64,000 nt of DNA from Roseburia_D sp964388945 (GTDB taxonomy: Bacteria; Bacillota; Clostridia; Lachnospirales; Lachnospiraceae). Positions 35,704 through 43,097 of the stretch are shown here, one piece after another. Under the pieces are notes generated by a model, which saw nothing but the letters and a program-made list of their open reading frames with translations, had not been told where the DNA came from and did no database searches. Position 1 is the first letter of the stretch, and each line of letters begins with the position of its first letter. The stretch lies in NCBI GenBank assembly GCA_964388945.1, contig CAYMCM010000004.1, positions 9,194 through 73,193 on the forward strand. Direction: 5' to 3'. A program made the translations under genes and the position numbers.

Positions 35704-37557
35704 TTAAAGCACTTCCCTTGAAAAATCTTCGAAAAGATTTGCGCACTCCTCGATCAATTCCATAAACAGAATTCCACGTCTTGCAATTTCCTTACATTCG
35801 TCTTCAAATGAACCATATTCAATATACTGGGATGTTTTTAAGATACTGTCTGCCCGTCCCAGTGTTTCTTCCACTAACCCATAATTGGGATTTTTTTCGA
35901 TCTTCTTTGTATTTTTCTTGATCTGTTTTAATAATTTTTCATATGCCGCATGATCCATATTATGGTTCTGCGTCATTTTATCCAGCTTTTGATATAGTTT
36001 TTTTTCTGTAACAGCATTCATTGCCATCTCATGGAACTTCTTCGGCGTATCCTTCATATACGCCAGTATCTTCTTTTGTTCCTCCGGATCAAATACCGGC
36101 TCAAGCTTATCGATCGCCGCTGAAATATCTGCTTCCACCTTACACTCGTTTTCAATGGCTTCCTTTAACGTTGATATTTCGGTTCCCTCGACCTTAGCGC
36201 CTCCTTCTGTCGCATTGATCACACGGAAATTCGGATACATGCTCTGCCAGTGTGCGATAAAGTCTTCAAACCAGATCCGGTAATGATCAAAATCATGTCG
36301 TGTCGGAACCTTCTCCTCTACATTGCCCGGCACCATTTTCATCTTCGAAGTATCGAGTTCTTTCATCTTCTCTTCGAATGTGCCATCGGCGTGCGTCTTA
36401 TTTCCGGTCAGTGCCAGATCCTGCCCTACCAGGATCACCGTCTTGATCCCAAGATAACATGCCAAAGAAAAGGCGGCCGTTGCCACCGAGCCTCCAACAT
36501 CCATTCCAGCCCACTCTTTCCCATTCATTTCATACATCCGATCAAAATACGGGATATATTCCCGGAAAAAGAACTTCTTTCCTTTATGATAGTTAAGCAC
36601 TGCATGTGCAGCCCGCACTTCGCTTAAGAGCGGTATATTTCTGCTCTCCTCCACCGCTACAAGATCAAGCGGTTTTTTTCCATCTATGATAGCATACATA
36701 TCCGGCACGATCCCATGGTTTAAAAGTGGCTTTATTGCTGTATCTACCGCAATAATAAAAGCCTTATTCTTTGCTTTTTTAAGCTCATCAATATTCTTAT
36801 TTAATGATGGTCCGGCAGAAACTATGATCGCAGGCATTCCATCCGGAACCACATGCAAAAGCTGCTTTGCCTGATATCCTGTTCGTACATAATCTGCATT
36901 CTTTAACATATTTTCCACCGCAACCGTAGAAAACCTCCGCACCGTATTCACACTTGTCAGATATTCTTCGGCACACATTTTTAAAACTTTCTGAAAATCA
37001 TGCACCTTTTCTAAGCAGATCTCACTGTAATTCGGCAGAATAAAATGCTTCATACAGGGCACCCTGTCTCCCTGCAGCATTGATTTCATCAACTGCTTAC
37101 ATTTTTCTGCGTTGATTCCCTCTACCAAAAGTGCCACGATCCGATCCCCGAACAATTCTTCTATATCAATGCGTAAAAGCTGTGCGTAAAAAATAGAAAA
37201 AGACGGCTCATACACCATCACCACGTTATCATTCTGCTTTGGCACTTCTTTAAAAAGTTCCTCCAGATAACAGATATTTCCCATTCCAACAATAAAAAAT
37301 GGCGCGGAATATTCTATGTTTCCTAAAAATTTAATCTGATTTACCGCCGCCAAAGAGTCGGAACGCTTTCCTGCCAGATACAACGTCCTGCCATTCTTAC
37401 GAACTTTTAAAATTTCTCTGCCTTCCAGATTGATCTCTGTCTCAACCGCAAGGTTTTCTTTTTCTAACAACTCTTCCTTTTTTTCCTCGATCAGCTTATC
37501 CATGCCTGGGAATCTCTTATTCAGTGCAACAAGATTTTTTTCATATAATTCTGTCAT
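35704..37557 (-). CDS. Maf-type motility accessory glycosyltransferase (DUF115/MptE-like)
   Basis: 617 residues. The central domain (about 215-440) shows PAIIVSAGPSLNKNIDELKK, FIIAVDTAIKPLLNHGIVPD, VGGSVATAAFSLACYLG and ILVGQDLALTGNKTHADG, the hallmarks of the DUF115/MptE-like fold of Maf proteins. Maf proteins move nonulosonic acids (pseudaminic, legionaminic) onto flagellin serine and threonine in the cytosol. Located just past the flagellin terminator, in a window with a complete legionaminic acid route. Overlaps the small upstream gene by four bases. Confidence 0.9.
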   Translation of the reverse strand: MTELYEKNLVALNKRFPGMDKLIEEKKEELLEKENLAVETEINLEGREILKVRKNGRTLYLAGKRSDSLAAVNQIKFLGNIEYSAPFFIVGMGNICYLEELFKEVPKQNDNVVMVYEPSFSIFYAQLLRIDIEELFGDRIVALLVEGINAEKCKQLMKSMLQGDRVPCMKHFILPNYSEICLEKVHDFQKVLKMCAEEYLTSVNTVRRFSTVAVENMLKNADYVRTGYQAKQLLHVVPDGMPAIIVSAGPSLNKNIDELKKAKNKAFIIAVDTAIKPLLNHGIVPDMYAIIDGKKPLDLVAVEESRNIPLLSEVRAAHAVLNYHKGKKFFFREYIPYFDRMYEMNGKEWAGMDVGGSVATAAFSLACYLGIKTVILVGQDLALTGNKTHADGTFEEKMKELDTSKMKMVPGNVEEKVPTRHDFDHYRIWFEDFIAHWQSMYPNFRVINATEGGAKVEGTEISTLKEAIENECKVEADISAAIDKLEPVFDPEEQKKILAYMKDTPKKFHEMAMNAVTEKKLYQKLDKMTQNHNMDHAAYEKLLKQIKKNTKKIEKNPNYGLVEETLGRADSILKTSQYIEYGSFEDECKEIARRGILFMELIEECANLFEDFSREVL

Positions 37558-37895
37558 TGTATCTGTACCTTCTTTCCCGCAAAATACTCTTCCGGCACAA
37601 ACATCGTCAAATACTCACTGATGCCGCTCTCCAATGCATCGAGCATCAATACCGTATCATTTTCTTTCGCCGCCGTTACTATATCATCCAGAACCCTAAG
37701 CAGATTTGTCTGCAATGCCTGGTATAATTCATCTTCAATCCCAAACTGATTTCCTGCCAAAAACCATGTCGTAAATTCTTCTATCTTTGGCAGCAATTTC
37801 TTTGCCTGTTCTACATAATCATTTTTCCGGCTCTCTAACCGCCGATACCCAATATAGTTTATATCCATATAGAGCTGCTTTATTTTCTCTTCCAT
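37554..37895 (-). CDS. Small helical protein of unknown function
   Basis: 113 residues, mostly helical by eye, no signal peptide, membrane segment or known motif. Reads IKQLYMDINYIGYRRLESRK at the start and FVPEEYFAGKKV near the end. Its stop overlaps the ATG of the Maf gene (37554-37557), so it is probably translated together with it, and it lies just behind the flagellin terminator. A chaperone or subunit for the Maf transferase is possible but only inferred from position. Not recognised as FliT or FlaG. Confidence 0.65.
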   Translation of the reverse strand: MEEKIKQLYMDINYIGYRRLESRKNDYVEQAKKLLPKIEEFTTWFLAGNQFGIEDELYQALQTNLLRVLDDIVTAAKENDTVLMLDALESGISEYLTMFVPEEYFAGKKVQIQ

Positions 37896-37918
37896 ACTGA
37901 TTCCTTTTATCTTTATAA

Positions 37919-37950
37919 AGAAAGAGCCGGCAAAAACTGCCGGTTCTTTC
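37919..37950 (-). terminator. Flagellin gene terminator
   Basis: A 12-bp stem (AAAGAGCCGGCA, 37921-37932, with TGCCGGTTCTTT, 37938-37949; one G-U pair) closes a five-base loop. Minus-strand transcript continues with TCTTTATAAAG. It lies 36 bases after the flagellin stop codon and would insulate the abundant flagellin transcript from the Maf genes. Confidence 0.8.
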
Positions 37951-37985
37951 TATTGTTGATTAAATTATCTGTCAAATATATCAGA

Positions 37986-39161
37986 TTACTGTAATAAGGA
38001 CAGAACACCCTGATTGATCTGGTTAGCCTGAGCAAGCATAGACTGACCTGCCTGAGCAAGAATGTTGTTCTTGCTGTAGTTAACCATTTCATCAGCCATA
38101 TCTGTATCACGGATACGAGATTCAGCTGCAGATGTGTTTTCAGATACAGTGTCTAAGTTAGCAACTGTATGCTCTAATCTGTTCTGTAATGCACCAAGTG
38201 CAGAACGCTGGATAGATACTTTGTTAATTGCACCCTGGATAGCCTGGATAGATGCATTTGCCATGTTGTAATCGTCAACCTTCGGTACGTTCATTGTAGT
38301 AAGGCTTCCGAATCCTCCAACAGTCTCAGAAGAGAATGCAACACCAGCTTTTAAAGTACTCCATGCAGCATTTGCAGATGCAGCATATTTTGCACCAAGA
38401 GATGCTTTTCCGCCAGTCATAGCAGATTCACGAGAACTGTATGATCCCCCACCAACTTTGTACTGTCCAGCTGCTGCATCATAGTAGATCATGTCATCTG
38501 TGAATGCAGCTTCTCCAGTTGCTCTTGCAGCCTGTGTAAATGCTGTCTTGTTTGTGCTGTCTGCTAATTTATTGTTGTATTCGTATGTAGTTCCTTCATA
38601 TACGATAGTTCCGTAATGAGTGTAGTTCTGACCTTTTGCATAGTTGAAATCTTTCAGACCAAGAGACTTAGCATCCATCTTGTCGATGTTGATTCCAATG
38701 CTCTGTCCGCCGTTTGCACCGATCTGAAGCTTCTTATCCTGGAATGTACCATCTAACAGGTTCTGTTTGTTGAACTGAGTTGTTTCAGAGATTCTGTCTA
38801 ATTCGCTTGTTAATGCGTTCAACTCCTGGTTGATTGCATCACGGTCGATAGACTGGTTTGTATCGTTAGCACCCTGAACTGCCAGTTCGTTCATTCTCTG
38901 AAGGATAGAATGAGCTTCATTTAAAGCACCTTCTGCAGACTGGATAAGGGAGATACCATCTTCAGCGTTTGTAGAAGCTTTGTCAAGACCTCTGATCTGG
39001 CTTCTCATTTTCTCAGAAATTGTAAGTCCTGCTGCGTCATCACCTGCACGGTTGATTTTGTAACCGGAAGATAATTTTTCAGAAGATTTTGACTGAGCGC
39101 TTGTTGTAACGCCTAACTGTCTGTTCGCATTCATTGCGGTAAGGTTGTGCTGTACTACCAT
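37986..39161 (-). CDS. fliC: Flagellin
   Basis: 391 residues from the ATG at 39161, behind a strong AAGGAGG. N-terminal D0/D1 (about 1-165): MVVQHNLTAMNANRQLGV, SSGYKINRAGDDAAGLTISE, LQRMNELAVQGANDTNQ. C-terminal D1/D0 (about 300-391): VSIQRSALGALQNRLEHTV, SRIRDTDMADEMVNYSKNN, QANQINQGVLSLLQ. The ~135-residue middle is variable, rich in Ala, Gly, Ser, Thr and Tyr, and offers many hydroxyl sites for glycan attachment. It has no signal peptide because it leaves by the flagellar export apparatus. Controlled by a sigma-28 promoter and a leader with a CsrA-type site. Confidence 0.97.
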   Translation of the reverse strand: MVVQHNLTAMNANRQLGVTTSAQSKSSEKLSSGYKINRAGDDAAGLTISEKMRSQIRGLDKASTNAEDGISLIQSAEGALNEAHSILQRMNELAVQGANDTNQSIDRDAINQELNALTSELDRISETTQFNKQNLLDGTFQDKKLQIGANGGQSIGINIDKMDAKSLGLKDFNYAKGQNYTHYGTIVYEGTTYEYNNKLADSTNKTAFTQAARATGEAAFTDDMIYYDAAAGQYKVGGGSYSSRESAMTGGKASLGAKYAASANAAWSTLKAGVAFSSETVGGFGSLTTMNVPKVDDYNMANASIQAIQGAINKVSIQRSALGALQNRLEHTVANLDTVSENTSAAESRIRDTDMADEMVNYSKNNILAQAGQSMLAQANQINQGVLSLLQ

Positions 39162-39334
39162 AATATAATTCCTCCTTGAATTTGCTGCAGCATCCATGCT
39201 GCATTTTTTATTTTATCTGAAACGGTTGCCCCATTTCATTCGTTTGAATTGTGACTGCTATCTTTCTGGCCGTACGCTCCATCGAAATATCAGCCGCCAA
39301 GTAATCCAGAAAGCTCTGCTTTCTTACTTACCTG
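39162..39334 (-). promoter_or_regulatory. Structured flagellin mRNA leader with CsrA-type hairpin
   Basis: About 170 bases of 5' leader. On the transcript a hairpin GCAGCA-TGGA-TGCTGC (39187-39202) shows GGA in its loop, the classic CsrA site, 10 bases ahead of the AAGGAGG ribosome site (39171-39177), which could be the second CsrA site. Further upstream are GAAATGG/CCGTTTC with loop GGCAA and an outer CTTTCTGG/CCAGAAAG pairing. The csrA and fliW genes are in the window. The pattern resembles the hag leader of Bacillus subtilis in logic. Confidence 0.6.
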
Positions 39335-39340
39335 TTATAT

Positions 39341-39367
39341 ATATCGGAAGTATTCTCCGATACTTTA
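39341..39367 (-). promoter_or_regulatory. Sigma-28 (SigD) promoter of flagellin
   Basis: Minus strand: TAAA (complement of 39364-39367), 15 bases, TCCGATAT (complement of 39341-39348), matching the TAAA-N15-GCCGATAT consensus at all but one position. It lies about 180 bases ahead of the flagellin ATG. Confidence 0.82.
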
Positions 39368-39372
39368 TAGTT

Positions 39373-39394
39373 AAAAGTGATTTTTTTCACTTTT
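39373..39394 (-). terminator. Weak AT-rich hairpin after the chaperone gene
   Basis: AAAAGTGA/TCACTTTT around a T-run, overlapping the stop codon at 39387. It may partly end the late flagellar operon just before the flagellin promoter; the minus-strand T-tract is short. Confidence 0.4.
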
Positions 39395-39866
39395 TCCTAT
39401 CTAAAAATTGTGAATCCAGATAATTGCTCTTCATCATATTCTGATAATAGGTATTTACTGCCTTCTGACTGGATTTCACCTCTCGGATCTGCTTCTTGAC
39501 GGAGGAGAACTTCGCCTCGATAAGCTGCTTGTTCCTCGCTTCTTCCGCCTGTGCCGACATGGTCTTTTCAACAATCTGCCGGATCATATCCTGCATTTCC
39601 CTGATCTGCTCTGCATATTTGTCCATATGCTGTTCAATCTCCGGACGAACCTTCTCATAGATCTGTTCAAATCCGGCGTCAAGTTTATTTAATTCATCGA
39701 TCAGATCTGCTTTCTTGTCGATCGTCTTTTCAAAATCATCCGGTCCGAGCATCTCATCTGCCAGAAGTATCTTCTGTTCTTCGTTGGCAGCGCGGATCGC
39801 ATCCAGAATCTTATTCTTTTTTTGCAGACTCTCTACCAGAATTGTAACATATTCTTCTCCCGGCAT
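39387..39866 (-). CDS. Helical flagellar protein, FliT/FlgN-like chaperone candidate
   Basis: 159 residues, almost entirely helical with long coiled-coil stretches (ILDAIRAANEEQKILLADEM, IREMQDMIRQIVEKTMSAQ, KFSSVKKQIREVKSSQKAV). It follows fliS by 11 bases as the last gene of the late flagellar operon. The position after fliS is where fliT commonly lies, and FlgN/FliT-type chaperones are small helical bundles; sequence similarity to those families is not decisive here. Confidence 0.6.
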   Translation of the reverse strand: MPGEEYVTILVESLQKKNKILDAIRAANEEQKILLADEMLGPDDFEKTIDKKADLIDELNKLDAGFEQIYEKVRPEIEQHMDKYAEQIREMQDMIRQIVEKTMSAQAEEARNKQLIEAKFSSVKKQIREVKSSQKAVNTYYQNMMKSNYLDSQFLDRKK

Positions 39867-39877
39867 ACAAGCTCCTT

Positions 39878-40267
39878 TTAAGATATTTTTGTTCCATTAT
39901 TGGTTTCTTTCATCACTTCTTTCCATGTATCACGCATGGTCCGTAAATGTTTCAATACTTCCTCTAAGATTTCTTTGTCTTTTTTTATATTTGCAGTCGT
40001 GAGACGTTCTCTCAGATATGCATATACATTCTCAAAATCCTCTGCAACCTTATACTTCATGTTTAAAGTCGCACGAAACTCATCAATGATATTTTCTACT
40101 TTCACAATGTTGTTGTGGGCTTTTTCCATATCGCCCTCTTCGATTGCACGAATCGCTATATTACAGAACTTAATTGCTCCATCATACAGCATCAGCGTCA
40201 GCTCTGCCGGAGAAGCCGTCATCACTTTGTTGTTTGCATACGCCGCATAACCGGTTTTTAACGCCAT
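39878..40267 (-). CDS. fliS: Flagellin export chaperone FliS
   Basis: 129 residues. GYAAYANNKVMTASPAELTLMLYDGAIKF is the FliS opening, with the conserved LYDGA; IIDEFRATLNMKYKVAEDFENVYAYL is the second helix pair. FliS binds the disordered C-terminus of flagellin in the cytosol, stops early polymerisation and hands it to the export gate. In Bacillus, FliS also helps FliW-type control. Gene order fliD-fliS is conserved. Confidence 0.95.
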   Translation of the reverse strand: MALKTGYAAYANNKVMTASPAELTLMLYDGAIKFCNIAIRAIEEGDMEKAHNNIVKVENIIDEFRATLNMKYKVAEDFENVYAYLRERLTTANIKKDKEILEEVLKHLRTMRDTWKEVMKETNNGTKIS

Positions 40268-40300
40268 ATCTTATGTACCTCCATGTAACTTATGTGCATT

Positions 40301-41926
40301 TTAGCTTAACAGACTGGACAGCGAAGATGACTGGCTCTGCAGGGATGCCAGCGCTGACTCCATTGCTGCAAATTTTTTATAGTAATAATCTTCCAAATCT
40401 GTCAGCTTGTCTTCCCATTTTGAAATGGTATCAGTGTAATCACTGTACTCTCTTGCCATCTCGATATCATTGTAGATCGTATAAGAGCTGCTCAGTCCCT
40501 TTACGGATTTCATCTTTGTATCAATCGCAGAATACAGGCCACTGGTCATCTGTTTCATATAAGATATTACTGTATCCGGATCAGAGTTTAACATATTCAT
40601 CAAAACATCTGTGTTATTCTTGCTGACATCATCATCCGAATCACCATCAATATGGTAGGAGCCCTGTGAATTATTATTCGACATGGACGCATACGCCTCT
40701 GTCTTGATCCCAAAGCTGGAAAGGCTGTATTTTTTTGCCCCATTCTGGGATGCCCAGTATTTGAGCTGGGATGAGGTTGTTACATAAGAACCATCCGAAT
40801 TCTTTAATGCATTTCCATTGCATTTATAGTATTTATTATCTGAATCATAACTGATCGCGTTTCCGTTATAAATATAGTAGGACGTTGTCATCGCATTTTT
40901 CATCGTTGACATAATTCCACTTAAGGTATCATCCCTCCGAAGCAGTGCGGATTTGATCTTTTCTTCCCACTTCTCCACTTCGGTATCAGTCATCTCGTCT
41001 TTTTCCGCATCTGTCAGCGGCTCGTAGCCTTTTGCGCTGTCCGCATTATATAATTTGTACATCTCTGTCATCAGAGAATTGTATTGAGAAAAAATACTCT
41101 TAATCTGATCATAGAGTCCCTGCGTATCGATCGATGTTGTGATGCTGATCTCAGAATTTCCGGTCTCTGCCAGACAGTCCACAGTCAGTCCGTTGACTGA
41201 ATATTTGTTACTGGAGGATGTGAATGTTGCTCCGTTTAATTCAATCTCAGAATCCTGTGCCGCCACAATACTTGCACCGCCGTCCGCACTCAGACCGAAT
41301 GCCTTTAAGATATCCGCATCTCCGTCCAGTGAAAACGAATTTTCCACGCCGGTCTTATTGGATGTCATAAAGATTCGCTGATTGGTCGCATCATAGGATG
41401 CCTTGGCATCTCCTGCCCCATTCAATGCGCTGGTAAGGGTTGCAATCGTAGTAGCTGCCGTTACACTGATCGTCTTTACTACCTTTCCGGAACTGTCTTT
41501 TACCTGAATCTCTCCGCCGGAACCTGTATAGCCGAGTTCACTTAATTTTGTCGTAGAAGACGGCGCACTTCCATCTTTGGTGTTCGGCAGTTTTCCGCCC
41601 GTAATATATGTTCCTTTCGCAAGCTGCTTTATTTTGAGCGTCTGTGTTCCATTTACACTAGAACCGCTTGCTGTAACTGTCGCCTTCGTGGAATCGGACA
41701 CAGTGGTCTTCTTCATCGTCCATGCAGAAGTAAATCGCAGGTTGCTGAGATTGTCATACAGACTCTTCACCTTTATATTAAGCTCTTTCCATGCATCCTG
41801 TTTCCAGGAAAGCTTGGTCTGTGCTTTTTCATATTTTTCTTCCTTGGTACGATATGCTGAAACCAGTTCTGAAATAATGGCCTCTGTATCAAGACCAGAA
41901 TTAAGTCCTGTAATTCGAATTGGCAT
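40301..41926 (-). CDS. fliD: Flagellar filament cap FliD
   Basis: 541 residues. The N-terminus PIRITGLNSGLDTEAIISELVSAYRTKEE and the C-terminal coiled coil (ISKWEDKLTDLEDYYYKKFAAMESALASLQ) are typical FliD D0/D1 parts; the middle is Ser/Thr-rich and variable (residues ~90-300), with many hydroxyl sites. FliD caps the filament and folds incoming flagellin. The gene is preceded by flaG, with 12 bases between. Confidence 0.95.
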   Translation of the reverse strand: MPIRITGLNSGLDTEAIISELVSAYRTKEEKYEKAQTKLSWKQDAWKELNIKVKSLYDNLSNLRFTSAWTMKKTTVSDSTKATVTASGSSVNGTQTLKIKQLAKGTYITGGKLPNTKDGSAPSSTTKLSELGYTGSGGEIQVKDSSGKVVKTISVTAATTIATLTSALNGAGDAKASYDATNQRIFMTSNKTGVENSFSLDGDADILKAFGLSADGGASIVAAQDSEIELNGATFTSSSNKYSVNGLTVDCLAETGNSEISITTSIDTQGLYDQIKSIFSQYNSLMTEMYKLYNADSAKGYEPLTDAEKDEMTDTEVEKWEEKIKSALLRRDDTLSGIMSTMKNAMTTSYYIYNGNAISYDSDNKYYKCNGNALKNSDGSYVTTSSQLKYWASQNGAKKYSLSSFGIKTEAYASMSNNNSQGSYHIDGDSDDDVSKNNTDVLMNMLNSDPDTVISYMKQMTSGLYSAIDTKMKSVKGLSSSYTIYNDIEMAREYSDYTDTISKWEDKLTDLEDYYYKKFAAMESALASLQSQSSSLSSLLS

Positions 41927-41938
41927 ACTGTTTTCCTC

Positions 41939-42325
41939 CTATCGTTTCTCATCTACGAGAATTCCCGCCATTTCCCACACTTTCGCTATCATATCCAGTG
42001 TTTCTTCCGGCGGATATTCCCGAATGATCTTCTTGGTATCCTTGTCTACGATCTTTATCGTAATGCGGTTCGTCTCATCATGTACGCCCCACACTGCTTC
42101 CGTATTGGTCTTTTTGTTGATCTCATCGACCGCACGCCGGATCGTATCCTTGCTTGGTACTTCGCTAATGACCGTGTCATCCTTCTTACCGGAATCCGGG
42201 GTACCTGTCATACCACCTGCCGCACTTCCGGCTGTCTGCACCTGCATGCTCTCCGGTGATGCTGTCGCCTCGGGCTGTGGTGTACTTCCCTGATATACCA
42301 CTCCTGCCTTTGCTGCTATCTCCAT
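41939..42325 (-). CDS. flaG: FlaG-family flagellar protein
   Basis: 128 residues. The C-terminal ~65 residues match FlaG: RAVDEINKKTNTEAVWGVHDE, NRITIKIVDKDTKKIIREYPPEE and LDMIAKVWEMAGILVDEKR. The N-terminal half is low complexity (Pro, Ser, Gln, Gly, Thr). FlaG influences filament length and often precedes fliD, as here. A sigma-28 promoter sits 60-85 bases upstream. Confidence 0.88.
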   Translation of the reverse strand: MEIAAKAGVVYQGSTPQPEATASPESMQVQTAGSAAGGMTGTPDSGKKDDTVISEVPSKDTIRRAVDEINKKTNTEAVWGVHDETNRITIKIVDKDTKKIIREYPPEETLDMIAKVWEMAGILVDEKR

Positions 42326-42383
42326 CTCTATACCACCTCCGTGTGATAACTCTCTGCTCCTATTTACGGTTTTCTATATATTT

Positions 42384-42410
42384 ATATCGGTCTTTTCTCC
42401 AAAAAAATTA
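42384..42410 (-). promoter_or_regulatory. Internal sigma-28 promoter ahead of flaG-fliD
   Basis: Minus strand: TAAT (complement of 42407-42410), 15 bases, ACCGATAT (complement of 42384-42391). It lies in the 93-base gap between csrA and flaG, so flaG-fliD-fliS can be expressed separately from the flgM operon. Confidence 0.7.
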
Positions 42411-42418
42411 ATACAGGA

Positions 42419-42634
42419 TCAGAGCAATTTTTTTAACGCCTCCAATGCTTCTGTGCTGACGGACGCTTTGTTCTCCTCCTGAATCTGCTTATAGACCTCC
42501 TTGCGGTAGATCGGGACATCCTTCGGCGCTGATATACCGATCTTGATCTGATCTCCGCGTACTTCTAAGATCGATATCTCAATATTATTATTGATCACGA
42601 GTGATTCTCCCTTTTTTCTTGTCAGTGCCAGCAT
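42419..42634 (-). CDS. csrA: Translational regulator CsrA
   Basis: 71 residues. MLALTRKKGESLVINNNIEI, RGDQIKIGISAPKDVPIYRKEVY is the full CsrA fold including the RNA-binding R near residue 44 region and strand 1. CsrA binds GGA in hairpin loops and at ribosome sites; in Firmicutes it blocks flagellin translation until FliW pulls it away. Two bases follow the fliW stop codon. The flagellin leader at 39187-39202 is the obvious target. Confidence 0.95.
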   Translation of the reverse strand: MLALTRKKGESLVINNNIEISILEVRGDQIKIGISAPKDVPIYRKEVYKQIQEENKASVSTEALEALKKLL

Positions 42635-42636
42635 GT

Positions 42637-43083
42637 CTATTCACCCGCCTTTTCTTTCAGCTTATCATAGATCTTATATTTGACCGGATAATTTCCCTCA
42701 GCTATGACCTGTATCGCCTTTCTGGTATCCGTATTGATAATGATCGGTGCCTTTAAATTCACCGTAATATCTTCCTTTTTCCCGGTCGCCGTGAGTGTCA
42801 CTAAAACATAAGTGTTTTCCTCCTTCAGTTCTCCGAGCGGCTTTAAGAGTTCCTCATCAATGTCCGGTGCATAATCCGGCTTTACCGTAAGCGGATCAAT
42901 GACCGGAAGTGCAAATACTTCATCTTCCAGACACTGCAGCCAGCATACGCCTTTTTTCTCTTTCTTTTCTGAATCATAGATCAGCGTGTACTCTTTATAA
43001 TCCGGGAATCCAATGATCCCATTTTCGAAACAGATCACCTTATCTTTTTGTATGTCGATCTCACCAAACAATCTTGTATTCAT
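42637..43083 (-). CDS. fliW: Flagellar assembly factor FliW
   Basis: 148 residues. Typical FliW: VICFENGIIGFPDYKEYTLI, LQCLEDEVFALPVIDP, and NLKAPIIINTDTRKAIQVI. FliW binds either CsrA or free flagellin; when flagellin piles up FliW is occupied and CsrA stops its translation. Immediately upstream of csrA, as in other Firmicutes. Confidence 0.95.
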   Translation of the reverse strand: MNTRLFGEIDIQKDKVICFENGIIGFPDYKEYTLIYDSEKKEKKGVCWLQCLEDEVFALPVIDPLTVKPDYAPDIDEELLKPLGELKEENTYVLVTLTATGKKEDITVNLKAPIIINTDTRKAIQVIAEGNYPVKYKIYDKLKEKAGE

Positions 43084-43097
43084 ATATCATCCACCTT

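Noticed and set aside
39162..39334. Flagellin leader as a cyclic-di-GMP riboswitch
   Set aside because: The conserved core bases of the known c-di-GMP classes were not found; the CsrA-type layout explains the nearest hairpin.
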